DNA of 64,000 nt. Source: Arthrobacter sp. 131MFCol6.1 (GTDB taxonomy: Bacteria > Actinomycetota > Actinomycetes > Actinomycetales > Micrococcaceae). Shown in pieces: positions 17,180 through 24,892 of this stretch. The stretch spans positions 1,242,122-1,306,121 of the forward strand of contig NZ_KB895541.1 in NCBI RefSeq assembly GCF_000374925.1. Direction: 5' to 3'. How positions within the stretch are numbered: the first letter of the stretch is position 1; each line of letters begins with the position of its first letter. The notes under the pieces were generated by a model. The model was not told the DNA's origin and did no database searches. It saw only the letters and a program-made list of their open reading frames with translations. A program made the position numbers and the translations under genes.

Positions 17180-18244
17180 TCACGCCGGGACCGGCCTGAA
17201 GTCCAGCAGCACCTTCCCCGAGACAGCCGCGTTCCTAGCGACCTCGAACGCTTCCAGTCCGCGGTCCAGCCCGAAGGTGTGGGTCACCACGGGATCCACC
17301 CGCAGGGAGCCGTCGGCGAGCGCCGTTATGACGTCGTCGATTTCGTCATTGAAGCGGAAGGAGCCCAGCATCTCCAGCTCGCGCGTGATGGCCAGGGAGA
17401 TCAGGACCGGCTGCGGGCCCGAAGGCAGCAGACCCACCATGACCACCCTGCCGCCACGGACCGCGCCCTGGATGGCCGAAGCCAGGCCGTGGTGGCTGCC
17501 CGAGGACTCGATGACGACGTCCGCTTCAACCGCGGCGATCGCCCCGGCGTCGTCCCCCTTGAGGACCACGTCGGCTCCCACGGCACGGGCTATCTCCAGC
17601 GGCCGCTCGTGCATGTCCACGGCCACGATCCGGCCGGCGCCGGCGCGTTTGAGGACGGCGACGGCGAGGGCCCCGATGGGGCCGCTGCCAATCACCAGCA
17701 CCGTCTTTCCCGCCACGTCCCCGGCGCGCGAGACGGCGTGCCAGGCGACGCTGGCCGGTTCCGCCAGGGCCGCGGTCCGCAGCTCCAGCCCGGCCGGCAG
17801 CGGCCGGAGCATCCGGGCCGGCAGCACGGCGAAGCGGCTGAACGCCCCGTCCGTGTGGGGAAACCGTGCGGCGCTGCCCAGGTAGGTGCAGCCCGGTGAC
17901 AGGTTGGGACGCTCTGCCGGGTACCGGGCGCCGCCCGGGCCCGGCGTGGCGGGATGCACCGCGACGGCCGTGCCGGGCGCCGGCCCCGAGCCGTCAGCGG
18001 CCGCGCGGATCACGGTCCCCACGATCTCGTGGCCCAGAACCATGGGAGCCTTGAGAACGGATTCGCCCGCGGCGCCGTGCAGCCAGTAGTGCAGGTCGGA
18101 GCCGCAGATGCCGCCGAAGGCCACGTCGACGACGGCTTCATCGGGCGCCGGTGCGGGCACGGGGATGTCCTCGATCCGCAGGTCGCCCGCCGCGTGGGCC
18201 ACCACCGCCGCGGCCGTGGCCGGAAGTTCTGCCACGGCGCCCAT
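17180..18244 (-). CDS. idnD: L-idonate 5-dehydrogenase-like medium-chain dehydrogenase
   Basis: A 354-residue medium-chain dehydrogenase closest in pattern to L-idonate 5-dehydrogenase, which interconverts L-idonate and 5-keto-gluconate. The catalytic zinc site is GGICGSDLHYW (Cys47) plus GHEIVG (His72, Glu73). The fingerprint APMVLGHEIVG, the LGSAARFPHTDGAF region and the Rossmann VIGSGPIGALAVAV agree with IdnD. GSFRFNDEI near the end is also typical. The structural-zinc lobe has lost most cysteines (only the last, in SPGC, remains). Its ATG overlaps the TGA of the upstream reductase gene by one base, so the two are translationally coupled. Confidence 0.88.
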   Translation of the reverse strand: MGAVAELPATAAAVVAHAAGDLRIEDIPVPAPAPDEAVVDVAFGGICGSDLHYWLHGAAGESVLKAPMVLGHEIVGTVIRAAADGSGPAPGTAVAVHPATPGPGGARYPAERPNLSPGCTYLGSAARFPHTDGAFSRFAVLPARMLRPLPAGLELRTAALAEPASVAWHAVSRAGDVAGKTVLVIGSGPIGALAVAVLKRAGAGRIVAVDMHERPLEIARAVGADVVLKGDDAGAIAAVEADVVIESSGSHHGLASAIQGAVRGGRVVMVGLLPSGPQPVLISLAITRELEMLGSFRFNDEIDDVITALADGSLRVDPVVTHTFGLDRGLEAFEVARNAAVSGKVLLDFRPVPA

Positions 18245-19014
18245 CAGACCACCACCGTCATTCCGCCGTCGATGAAGATGGTCTGGCCGTTGACGAAGTC
18301 CGATCCGTCGGAGGCCAGCCACACGGCGGGTCCGGCCAGGTCCTGCACGGTCCCCCAGCGGTGCGCGGGGGTCCGGCCCAGGATCCAGGAGTTGAACTGC
18401 TCATCGTCGACGAGGTTTTGCGTCATCTCGGTGTGGATGTAGCCGGGCGCGATCCCGTTGATCTGCAGGCCCGAGGCGGCCCATTCCGCGGTCATGGCCC
18501 GGGTCAGGTTCCGCAGTCCGCCCTTCGCCGCAATGTAGGGGGCGATCGTGGGCCGGGCGAGGTCGGTCTGGACCGAGCAGATGTTGATGATCTTGCCCCG
18601 GCCTCGCGGGATCATGTGCCGGGCCGCTTCCCGCCCCACCAGGAACGCGCTGGTCAGGTCCGTGGAGATGACCCGTTCCCAGTCGGCCACGTCGAGCTCA
18701 AGCATCGGGACCCGGTGCTGGATGCCGGCGTTGTTGACCAGGATGGCCAGCGGGCCCACGTTCTCCTCCACCCAGGCGATCCCCCGGGCGGCTCCGGTGT
18801 CGCTGGTGACGTCGAAGGCGCAGCTGTGCACCCGGCCCGGCGCGTAGTCCGCGGCCATCGCGGACTCGGCGGCCTTGAGCCGCTCGGGGTTGATGCCGTT
18901 GAGCACCACGGTGGCGCCGGCGTCGGCCAGCGCCCGGGCCAGGGCGTTGCCGATCCCCCGGCTCGAACCGGTCACCAGGGCCACACGCCCGGTCAGGTCA
19001 AAAAGTCCACTCAT
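18244..19014 (-). CDS. idnO: gluconate 5-dehydrogenase-like SDR
   Basis: A 256-residue SDR matching IdnO, which reduces 5-keto-gluconate to gluconate. The cofactor motif TGSSRGIG is at residues 16-23. NNAGIQHRVPM, the serine in NICSVQTDLARPTI and the catalytic YIAAKGG are in order, and NGIAPGYIHTEMTQNLV follows. The end AVWLASDGSDFVNG then FIDGGMTVVV resembles E. coli IdnO closely. With IdnD it would turn idonate into gluconate, which then needs a kinase and Gnd; no gluconate kinase gene is visible in the window. It is followed by idnD with overlapping stop and start. Confidence 0.9.
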   Translation of the reverse strand: MSGLFDLTGRVALVTGSSRGIGNALARALADAGATVVLNGINPERLKAAESAMAADYAPGRVHSCAFDVTSDTGAARGIAWVEENVGPLAILVNNAGIQHRVPMLELDVADWERVISTDLTSAFLVGREAARHMIPRGRGKIINICSVQTDLARPTIAPYIAAKGGLRNLTRAMTAEWAASGLQINGIAPGYIHTEMTQNLVDDEQFNSWILGRTPAHRWGTVQDLAGPAVWLASDGSDFVNGQTIFIDGGMTVVV

Positions 19015-19027
19015 GGTTCACTGATCC

Positions 19028-19999
19028 TCATTTGGTCTTTGCTGCTGGAATGGCTGTTGTGCTAGTTGTGGTGTTGCCTGTCGTGGTGGCGCTCCCGCTG
19101 CCGGTGCCGCTGAGATTGGCGATGGCCTGCCGCACCACGGCGAGGTCCCGGTCCCCCAGCCCCTGGCGCTTGAGTTCCGCGTAGAGCTCGACGCCGGCGG
19201 CCGCCATCGGTACGGCGGCACCGGCCGCTGCGGCGCTTTCGAGCACGAAGGAGAGGTCCTTGTGCATGAACTTGGCGGGCCCGGTGGGCTCGTAGTCCTT
19301 GGCGGCGAGCCGTGGCCCCACGATGTCCAGGACCCGGCTGCCGGCCAGTCCGCCGGCGAGCACCTCGAAGAGGGCCGGCACTTCCATGCCGGAGCGTTCG
19401 GCGAGCTCCGCGGCCTCGGCGAGCGCCGCCGTCGTGGTTCCCACGATCAGCTGGTTGCACGCCTTGGCGAGCGACCCCGATCCCAGCGGTCCGAGCCGCC
19501 GCACCGTGCTGCCCATCGCGCCGAAGAGCGGCTGAAGCCGGCGGAAGTCATCTTCGCTGGCGCCCGCCATGATGGCGAGGGTCCCGTCCGCCGCGCCCTG
19601 GGTCCCGCCGCTGACGGGCGCATCGACGACGACGGCGTTGCCTCCGCTTGCCTCCGCGACCCGCGCCCCGAAATCCCGCACCCCGGACGGCGAGACGCTG
19701 CTCATGACCACGACGGCGGTTCCGGGCGCGGGCGGGCTGGCGCCCCAGCCGGCCAGGAGCGCGGCACTCGCGTCCTCAATGTCGGACAGATCCGGCAGCA
19801 TGAAGACAATGACGGGCTGGTCGCGGAGCGCCTCGACCCGGGCCACGCGGGAGCCGCCCAGTGCCTCGAAGGCGTCCAGCGCCGCCGGCGAACGGTTCCA
19901 GGCAGTGACGGTCCATCCTGCCGCGAGGAGGTTGGCGGCCATCGGCGCGCCCATCAGTCCGAGGCCGACAAACCCGGCCTCCCTGCGTTCCAGCTCCAT
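19028..19999 (-). CDS. beta-hydroxyacid dehydrogenase (3-hydroxyisobutyrate/tartronate-semialdehyde type)
   Basis: A 323-residue NAD(P) enzyme of the beta-hydroxyacid dehydrogenase family. The amino-terminal FVGLGLMGAPMAANLLAAGW is the Rossmann motif, DAPVSGGTQGAADGTLAIM the substrate-binding signature, and the catalytic lysine lies in GSLAKACNQLIVG. The tail is Ser/Thr/Gly-rich (GTGSGSATTTGNTTTSTT) and probably disordered. Start ATG 19999 follows GAGG by six bases. Thirteen bases separate its stop from idnO... in transcription it comes first, so the likely operon is this gene, idnO, idnD. A role in sugar-acid catabolism is inferred from context; the exact substrate is open. Confidence 0.87.
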   Translation of the reverse strand: MELERREAGFVGLGLMGAPMAANLLAAGWTVTAWNRSPAALDAFEALGGSRVARVEALRDQPVIVFMLPDLSDIEDASAALLAGWGASPPAPGTAVVVMSSVSPSGVRDFGARVAEASGGNAVVVDAPVSGGTQGAADGTLAIMAGASEDDFRRLQPLFGAMGSTVRRLGPLGSGSLAKACNQLIVGTTTAALAEAAELAERSGMEVPALFEVLAGGLAGSRVLDIVGPRLAAKDYEPTGPAKFMHKDLSFVLESAAAAGAAVPMAAAGVELYAELKRQGLGDRDLAVVRQAIANLSGTGSGSATTTGNTTTSTTAIPAAKTK

Positions 20000-20034
20000 G
20001 CGTTGCCTCACTTCGTCGTGGTTAATCTAGGAAT

Positions 20035-20046
20035 TCTGTTCAGCAT
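20035..20046 (-). promoter_or_regulatory. candidate IclR-type operator half site
   Basis: On the minus strand this reads ATGCTGAACAGA, identical over 12 bases to the left half of the large inverted repeat at 22753-22764. It lies between the divergent beta-hydroxyacid and D-2-hydroxyacid dehydrogenase genes, within 40 bp of both starts. Confidence 0.45.
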
Positions 20047-20062
20047 CCTAGCCTCCATTCAG

Positions 20063-20068
20063 TATGAT
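20063..20068 (+). promoter_or_regulatory. -10 box for a likely leaderless mRNA
   Basis: TATGAT ends seven bases before the ATG at 20076, so transcription would start at or next to the start codon. No ribosome binding site is present upstream of any candidate start here, which agrees with a leaderless message. Confidence 0.45.
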
Positions 20069-20075
20069 GAACACT

Positions 20076-21128
20076 ATGACGACCAAAACCACCGTCGCGA
20101 TCGCCGTCCCGCTCGAACCAGAGCTGGTGGACCGCATCCGCGCCGTAGATCCGTCCGTGACCGTCCTCTATGACCCCGAGCTCTTGCCGCCGGAACGTTT
20201 TCCCGCCGACCATTCGGGTGACCCGGATTTCCGCCGTACGCCGGAGCAGGAAGAGCGGTACTGGGACATGCTCAACAAGGCCCAGGTCCTGTACGGGCTC
20301 CCCAACGAAAGCCCGGCAGGCCTCGCCCGGATCGCCGGCAGCAATCCCCGGCTTGAGTGGATCCATGCCATGGCGGCCGGCGCCGGCGGTGCCGTGAAGG
20401 CATCGGGGCTGGATGCCGCGACGCTGCAGAAGGTCAAGGTCACCACCTCGGCCGGGGTGCACGCCCTGCCGCTCGCCGAGTTCGTCGCCCTGGGCATCCT
20501 CAACGGCTTCAAGCGCAGCGCCGAGCTGGCCCAGGACCAGGCGGCCAAGCTCTGGCCCGAGCTCCGCACCCCCACCCGCCTGGTCAACGGCTCCCACCTG
20601 GTGGTCACCGGACTGGGCGAAATCGGGCTCGAGACCGCACGGATCGCCCGCGCCCTGGGCATGAGCGTCAGCGGGACCAAACGGACCGTGGAGGCCATCG
20701 ACGGGATCGAGACCGTCACGGACAACGACGGCCTCGCCGGCCTCCTGGGCAGCGCAGACGCCGTCGTCAATACCCTGCCCGGCACGCCGTACACCGAGAA
20801 ACTCTTCAGCCGCGACGTCTTCGCCGCCATGAAGCCCGGAACGGTCTTCGTCAACGTGGGCCGCGGCACCGTGGTGGATGAAGAGGCGCTCCTGGAGGCA
20901 CTGGGCAACGGCCAGGTCTCCTATGCCTGCCTGGACGTCTTCGCCGTGGAGCCACTGCCGCAGGACAGCCCGCTGTGGACCCACCCCAGGGTGATGGTGT
21001 CCCCGCACACCTCGGCGCTCAGTGCCGCCGAAAACCGGCTGATCACCGAACGCTTCTGCAGCAACCTGCGGACCTACCTCGACGGCGGCGAACTCCCCCA
21101 CCTGGTGGACACGGTGCACTTCTACTGA
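20076..21128 (+). CDS. D-isomer specific 2-hydroxyacid dehydrogenase
   Basis: A 350-residue NAD-dependent 2-hydroxyacid dehydrogenase. The cofactor-binding block is VVTGLGEIGLETARIARALG, then NTLPGTPYTEKLFSRDVFAAMKPGTVFVNVGRGTVVDEEAL with the catalytic arginine in VGRG. LDVFAVEPLPQDSPLWTHP supplies the glutamate and SPHTSA the catalytic histidine. It resembles glyoxylate/hydroxypyruvate or phosphoglycerate reductases, but the substrate is unknown. ATG 20076 was chosen over 20064 because a TATGAT box sits just before it. It is divergent from the hydroxyacid/idonate operon and ends at a terminator convergent with the transporter gene. Confidence 0.88.
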   Translation: MTTKTTVAIAVPLEPELVDRIRAVDPSVTVLYDPELLPPERFPADHSGDPDFRRTPEQEERYWDMLNKAQVLYGLPNESPAGLARIAGSNPRLEWIHAMAAGAGGAVKASGLDAATLQKVKVTTSAGVHALPLAEFVALGILNGFKRSAELAQDQAAKLWPELRTPTRLVNGSHLVVTGLGEIGLETARIARALGMSVSGTKRTVEAIDGIETVTDNDGLAGLLGSADAVVNTLPGTPYTEKLFSRDVFAAMKPGTVFVNVGRGTVVDEEALLEALGNGQVSYACLDVFAVEPLPQDSPLWTHPRVMVSPHTSALSAAENRLITERFCSNLRTYLDGGELPHLVDTVHFY

Positions 21129-21171
21129 GCCCACCCTTTCCCAGCCCTGCGGCCAGCGCCGCAGCGACACC

Positions 21172-21207
21172 AGGGCGGCCCCGCCGGAAACGGCTGGGCC
21201 GCCCTTT
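21172..21207 (+). terminator. terminator of the D-2-hydroxyacid dehydrogenase gene
   Basis: AGGGCGGCCC pairs perfectly with GGGCCGCCCT across a 14-base loop and runs into TTTGCG. It begins 43 bp after the stop codon. Confidence 0.7.
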
Positions 21208-21250
21208 GCGTTGCGTTGGGCGACGCGGGTTCGGCTCGCGTCCCAGAAAC

Positions 21251-21287
21251 GGCCGTGGCCCCTTCCTGCGTGGAAGGGGCCACGGCC
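21251..21287 (-). terminator. terminator of the MHS transporter gene
   Basis: A 16-bp perfect stem (GGCCGTGGCCCCTTCC with its complement) has a five-base loop; on the minus strand it is followed by GTTTC. It lies 41 bp beyond the transporter stop. Confidence 0.7.
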
Positions 21288-21327
21288 TGAGGTGCCGCGG
21301 ACGGCGGGTCTGCAGCCCGGATGCCGG

Positions 21328-22677
21328 CTAGTGCGCATCCTCCGTCAGGAGAAGGTCGCGTCCCACCGTCTCGGGCGTGAAGAAGGTGGTGACGAATGAG
21401 ATCAGCGCCAGGACCAGCGAGTAGATGGCGAGCACCAGCCAGGAATGGTCCGTGGCGGCCAGCAGCGCGGCGCCGACCAGCGGGACGAGCCCGCCGGCCA
21501 GGACGGCGGAGAGCTCCCGGCTCATGGCCACGCCGGTGAAGCGGTACTGCGAGCCGAAGAGTTCAGGCAGCAGCGGGCACTGCGGTCCGAGCATGGACTG
21601 GACGCCGAGGGCGATACCCACCACCATGACAATCCAGACCAGCGTGACATTGCCCAGCGTCACCAGGTAGAACGCCGGCAGCGCGATGAGCGCCTGGAAC
21701 AGCGCGCCGTAGCGGTAGACGGGCACCCGGCCGAACCGGTCGGACAGCGCGCCGAACGTGATCACCATGACGGCCGCGAAGCCCGCGGCGATGAGCAGGC
21801 CGACCGGACCGATGAACTTGTCGCCGGGAAAAACGCCGTCCTTGGCCGCCAGGAACGCGATGAGCAGGGCGGAGTAGATCGAGGAATTGCCGTTTTCGCC
21901 CATCCGCAGGCCGATGCCGATCAGCACGTTCTTTTTCGAGTGCTTCCACAGCTGGCCGAGGGGGTTCTTGACCACATTCTTGTGCTTTTCCAGTTCCTGG
22001 AAGACGGGCGTTTCCTTCAGGCGGAGCCGAATGAAGATGGCCACCACAACCAGGAGCACGCTGGCCAGGAAGGGCACCCGCCACAGCCAGCCTTCCAGGA
22101 CGGCCTTGTCGGCCATGGCAATGAGCGCAAACGTTCCGGCGCCGAGCAGGGTGCCCAGCTGGATGCCGACGAACGGGAGCGAAGCGAAGAAGCCACGACG
22201 GCGGCGCGGCGCGACTTCGGAGATCAGCGTGGTGGCACCGGCCTGTTCGGCGCCGGCACCCAGTCCCTGCAGGATGCGCAGCGTCACCAGGAGCACGGCG
22301 CCCAGCATGCCAGCCTGTTCGTACGTCGGCAGCAGGCCGATGGCGAAGCTGGCGGTCCCCATCAGGCCGATGGTGAGGATCAGGACCATTTTGCGGCCGA
22401 ACCGGTCGCCGATGTAGCCGAAGACCATCCCGCCGAAGGGCCGGGCCGCGAAGCCCACGCCGTACGTGGCAAAGGATGCGATCAGGGCCCCGTCCTCGCC
22501 GAGCGGCTTGAAGAACAGCGGGCCGAAGATCAGGGCCGAGGCCAGGCCGTAGATGTAGAAGTCGTAGTACTCCAGCGCGGAGCCCACGGAGCTGGCAAGC
22601 GTTGCCCGTCGCAGCTGTTCCGGATCGACGACGGCGCCGTCCGCTTCAGCGAGCGGTGTATTAGTACTAGTTGTCAC
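21328..22677 (-). CDS. MFS transporter, metabolite:H+ symporter (MHS) family
   Basis: A 449-residue permease with about twelve membrane helices. The MHS signature is clear: SSVGSALEYYDFYIYGLAS at the start, GDRFGRKMVLILT in the first cytoplasmic loop, RILQGLGAGAEQAGA, and LISEVAPRRRRGFFAS, followed by SDRFGRVPVYRYGAL in the second half. Members such as ShiA, KgtP and ProP carry carboxylates or betaines with protons. The start GTG at 22677 follows GAGGGAG. Given the IclR regulator and hydroxyacid enzymes around it, it probably imports the carboxylate that these enzymes use; which one is not known. Confidence 0.92.
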   Translation of the reverse strand: MTTSTNTPLAEADGAVVDPEQLRRATLASSVGSALEYYDFYIYGLASALIFGPLFFKPLGEDGALIASFATYGVGFAARPFGGMVFGYIGDRFGRKMVLILTIGLMGTASFAIGLLPTYEQAGMLGAVLLVTLRILQGLGAGAEQAGATTLISEVAPRRRRGFFASLPFVGIQLGTLLGAGTFALIAMADKAVLEGWLWRVPFLASVLLVVVAIFIRLRLKETPVFQELEKHKNVVKNPLGQLWKHSKKNVLIGIGLRMGENGNSSIYSALLIAFLAAKDGVFPGDKFIGPVGLLIAAGFAAVMVITFGALSDRFGRVPVYRYGALFQALIALPAFYLVTLGNVTLVWIVMVVGIALGVQSMLGPQCPLLPELFGSQYRFTGVAMSRELSAVLAGGLVPLVGAALLAATDHSWLVLAIYSLVLALISFVTTFFTPETVGRDLLLTEDAH

Positions 22678-22741
22678 AAGCACTCCCTCAAGAACACTCC
22701 AGACCCCCGTTGGTCTGGTGGGTGTGAGCAACCCCCAAAGG

Positions 22742-22784
22742 AGTCGATCACTATGCTGAACAGAGTACAGCATAGTGATCGACT
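22742..22784. promoter_or_regulatory. 17-bp-arm perfect inverted repeat, transporter operator
   Basis: The arms begin AGTCGATCACTATGCTG and are perfectly complementary around a nine-base spacer AACAGAGTA. It is 65 bp upstream of the transporter start and just past the 3' end of the IclR gene. There is no T-run, and IclR proteins bind palindromes as dimers of dimers, so an operator is more likely than a terminator. Confidence 0.6.
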
Positions 22785-22843
22785 AGCCAATGAATAATCA
22801 GATTTATTCCCGGGGCGTGCAGGACCGTCCCGCGACAGGGACC

Positions 22844-23641
22844 CTAGCCCATGGGATTGCCGAGGGACCGGGCGAGGTCCTGGAGTTCCTTGACCATCAT
22901 GGCGCCCTGCTCGTTCGAGTAAGTCGCCTTCAGCGCGGTGACCGAAAGGCCGAGGCTGGGCCCGTGGGCGCCCCGGGTCGGGACGGCAACGGCCAGGCAC
23001 ACGACGCCGGTGGTGGATTCCTCGTCCTCGAACGCGTACCCCTGCTCCCGGATGAGCGTGAGCTGCGCCTTCAGCTCGGCTCCCGTGCGCAGCGACTTCG
23101 GCGTCAGGACCGGAAGGGCAGCGTCGTCGGGAAACATCTCGTCGACGTCATGGTCATGCAGCCGCGCGATCAGGGCCTTGCCCACGGCACAGAGGGACAC
23201 GGGCATCTTGTCGCCGATATTGGACGTCAGGCGGACCGCCGGGTGCCCTTCGTAGCGGGCGAGGTAGATGACATTGGTTCCGTCCAGCATGGCGATCCGG
23301 ACCGTTTCCCCCGAGAGCGTCGGGGCCTGTTCACAAAAACGGTAGAACTCCTGGACCTCGTCGAGCCGGCTGAGGTAGGCAGCGCCGAGCTCAACCAATT
23401 TCCGGCCGAGGGTGAACTCCGCACCCTGGCGGTTGATCAGCCTCGCCTCCTCGAGCGCGAGCAGGAGGTTGGAGGTGGAGGACTTCGGGATTCCCAGTTC
23501 CCTGGCCAGATCACTGAGCGTGAGCCGTCCCGTCGCGGAAGCCGCCAAGGCTTCCAGCACGGCGGCGGCACGGGTGACAGCCGGTGCGGGTGACGCGCTC
23601 CCCAATCCGTCGGAGGGTCGGGAAACTCGGGAATCGGCCAT
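22844..23641 (-). CDS. IclR family transcriptional regulator
   Basis: A 265-residue IclR-type regulator. The winged helix is at about residues 18-85 (AVTRAAAVLEALAAS, LTLSDLARELGIPKSSTSNLLLAL). The effector domain follows, with VIYLARYEGHPAVRLTSNIGDKMP, LCAVGKALIA and the FEDEESTTGVVCLAVAVP block that lines the ligand pocket. It is encoded between the transporter and the fumarylacetoacetate-hydrolase-fold gene on the same strand. A TATGAT -10 and a GCTGAACAG motif lie at its own promoter, so autoregulation together with control of the transporter and nearby dehydrogenases is inferred. Confidence 0.92.
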   Translation of the reverse strand: MADSRVSRPSDGLGSASPAPAVTRAAAVLEALAASATGRLTLSDLARELGIPKSSTSNLLLALEEARLINRQGAEFTLGRKLVELGAAYLSRLDEVQEFYRFCEQAPTLSGETVRIAMLDGTNVIYLARYEGHPAVRLTSNIGDKMPVSLCAVGKALIARLHDHDVDEMFPDDAALPVLTPKSLRTGAELKAQLTLIREQGYAFEDEESTTGVVCLAVAVPTRGAHGPSLGLSVTALKATYSNEQGAMMVKELQDLARSLGNPMG

Positions 23642-23702
23642 GATTCTCCTTCAGGTATCGCGCGCCAGTCGCCGCGCCACTCGTTCGAATGCCGTCCAGT
23701 CA

Positions 23703-23722
23703 GCTGAACAGTAACCATCATA
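23703..23722 (-). promoter_or_regulatory. promoter of the IclR gene with overlapping operator core
   Basis: TATGAT (minus strand, 23717-23722) is a good -10 box about 75 bp upstream of the IclR start. GCTGAACAG on the plus strand (23703-23711) covers the expected transcription start and matches the core in the other two candidate operators. Confidence 0.45.
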
Positions 23723-23814
23723 ATGTCTTGCGCTGTGAACCGGGACCCGGCGGGGCCCGCGCACCCGCCCCCATGCTCCCCGGTCAGCGGTCCTCGCCGG
23801 GGACCGCCGGTCCG

Positions 23815-24645
23815 TCAGGCGGCAGACACCACGGGATTCGTCAGCTCGCCGATGCCGGCGATGTGGCACGTGACGGAGTCGCCGGGAACGATCGGCGCGC
23901 ACTCAGCGGGGAATCCCGTCAGCACCAGGTCGCCCGGGTGAAGGGTCATGAAGGAGGTGAGGTAGGTGAGGATTTCCTCCGCCTTCCAGCCAAGGTCGGC
24001 GGAGCTGGCTGCCTGGAGATCCTGACCGTTGTGTCTGATGCCGATCGCCAGGTCTTCACCCTTCAGGTCTGTGACGATCCAAGGCCCCACGGGCGTGAAC
24101 GTGTCCTGGCTCTTGGCGCTGATCCACAGCTCGTCGGATTCCTGCAGGTTCCTGGCGGAGACGTCGTTTCCGATCGTGTAGCCCAGGACTGCGCCCATGG
24201 CGTTGCCGGGCGTCAGTGCGCGGGCCCTGCTTCCGATGACGATTGTCAGTTCGGCCTCCGGCTCGACGCGGCCCACACCCGGCAGGAGTTCAACGGCGTC
24301 CCCTGGGCCGACCACGCTGGTGGCCGCCTTGTGGAAGGCCTGCGGCGGAAGTCCGCGGCCCGCGGCACCCGTATTGTGCGCCATGCCCAGGACGTTGGCC
24401 GGGACACACGGCGCGAGGAACGTGAAGGACGATTCCTCCACCGTCGCGCCGACTTCCCAACCGCTGCGGGGCAGGCTGCCGGCGTTGGCAGCAGAACCGG
24501 GGAATGGAGAGGTGGTCACCGTCCACACTTTGCCGGCCGCACTGCCAAAGTCCGCTGCGTCGTTGGCGACGAAGAAGTATTCGTCCCCGGCAGCAGGGAA
24601 AAGGGGGCGGACTCTGGCGATTCGGCGGGCACTCGTGGCGGTCAT
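23815..24645 (-). CDS. fumarylacetoacetate hydrolase family protein
   Basis: A 276-residue FAH-fold protein, metal-dependent enzymes that hydrolyse or decarboxylate beta-diketo acids or dehydrate sugar acids. Conserved elements are VLGMAHNTG, the metal ligands in EPEAELTIVIGSRAR, GYTIGNDVSARNLQ, the TFTPVGPWIV region and the end PGDLVLTGFPAECAPIVPGDSVTC. ATG 24645 follows AGGATG. It is first in the minus-strand series running to the IclR regulator and transporter. In such clusters FAH proteins often act on 2-keto-3-deoxy sugar acids or aromatic ring products. Which applies here cannot be decided from sequence alone. Confidence 0.88.
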   Translation of the reverse strand: MTATSARRIARVRPLFPAAGDEYFFVANDAADFGSAAGKVWTVTTSPFPGSAANAGSLPRSGWEVGATVEESSFTFLAPCVPANVLGMAHNTGAAGRGLPPQAFHKAATSVVGPGDAVELLPGVGRVEPEAELTIVIGSRARALTPGNAMGAVLGYTIGNDVSARNLQESDELWISAKSQDTFTPVGPWIVTDLKGEDLAIGIRHNGQDLQAASSADLGWKAEEILTYLTSFMTLHPGDLVLTGFPAECAPIVPGDSVTCHIAGIGELTNPVVSAA

Positions 24646-24731
24646 GAAAACATCCTAGGCGGCGGAGTTCCGGGGCCCTCGATTAGGCCATCGACTGGCG
24701 TAATTCTGGCGCACAGAAACGCCGCCGGTGT

Positions 24732-24760
24732 TTCACATTTCCAATCGTTCACGGTATATT
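24732..24760 (+). promoter_or_regulatory. sigma-70-like promoter for a short hairpin transcript
   Basis: TTCACA (24732-24737) and TATATT (24755-24760) are 17 bp apart, one of the best promoter matches in the window. The expected start at about 24767 coincides with the first base of the following hairpin, and no coding sequence lies downstream on this strand. Confidence 0.5.
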
Positions 24761-24767
24761 CATTACA

Positions 24768-24813
24768 AGCCTTCCACCGCGGCATCCCCCAATAGTCGCG
24801 GTGGAAGGCTTTT
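24768..24813 (+). terminator. 14-bp perfect hairpin with short U-run
   Basis: AGCCTTCCACCGCG pairs perfectly with CGCGGTGGAAGGCT across a 15-base loop and ends in TTTTCC. It has the form of a terminator on the plus strand but no upstream plus-strand gene. With the promoter at 24732-24760 it would form a transcript of about 47 nt. Confidence 0.5.
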
Positions 24814-24892
24814 CCAATGCCCGGGTGATTCCAGTGTCCGGGGCCCCATTATGAGCGGGCCGGATTCGCCGATCGATGCCCGCGCCGGCAGC

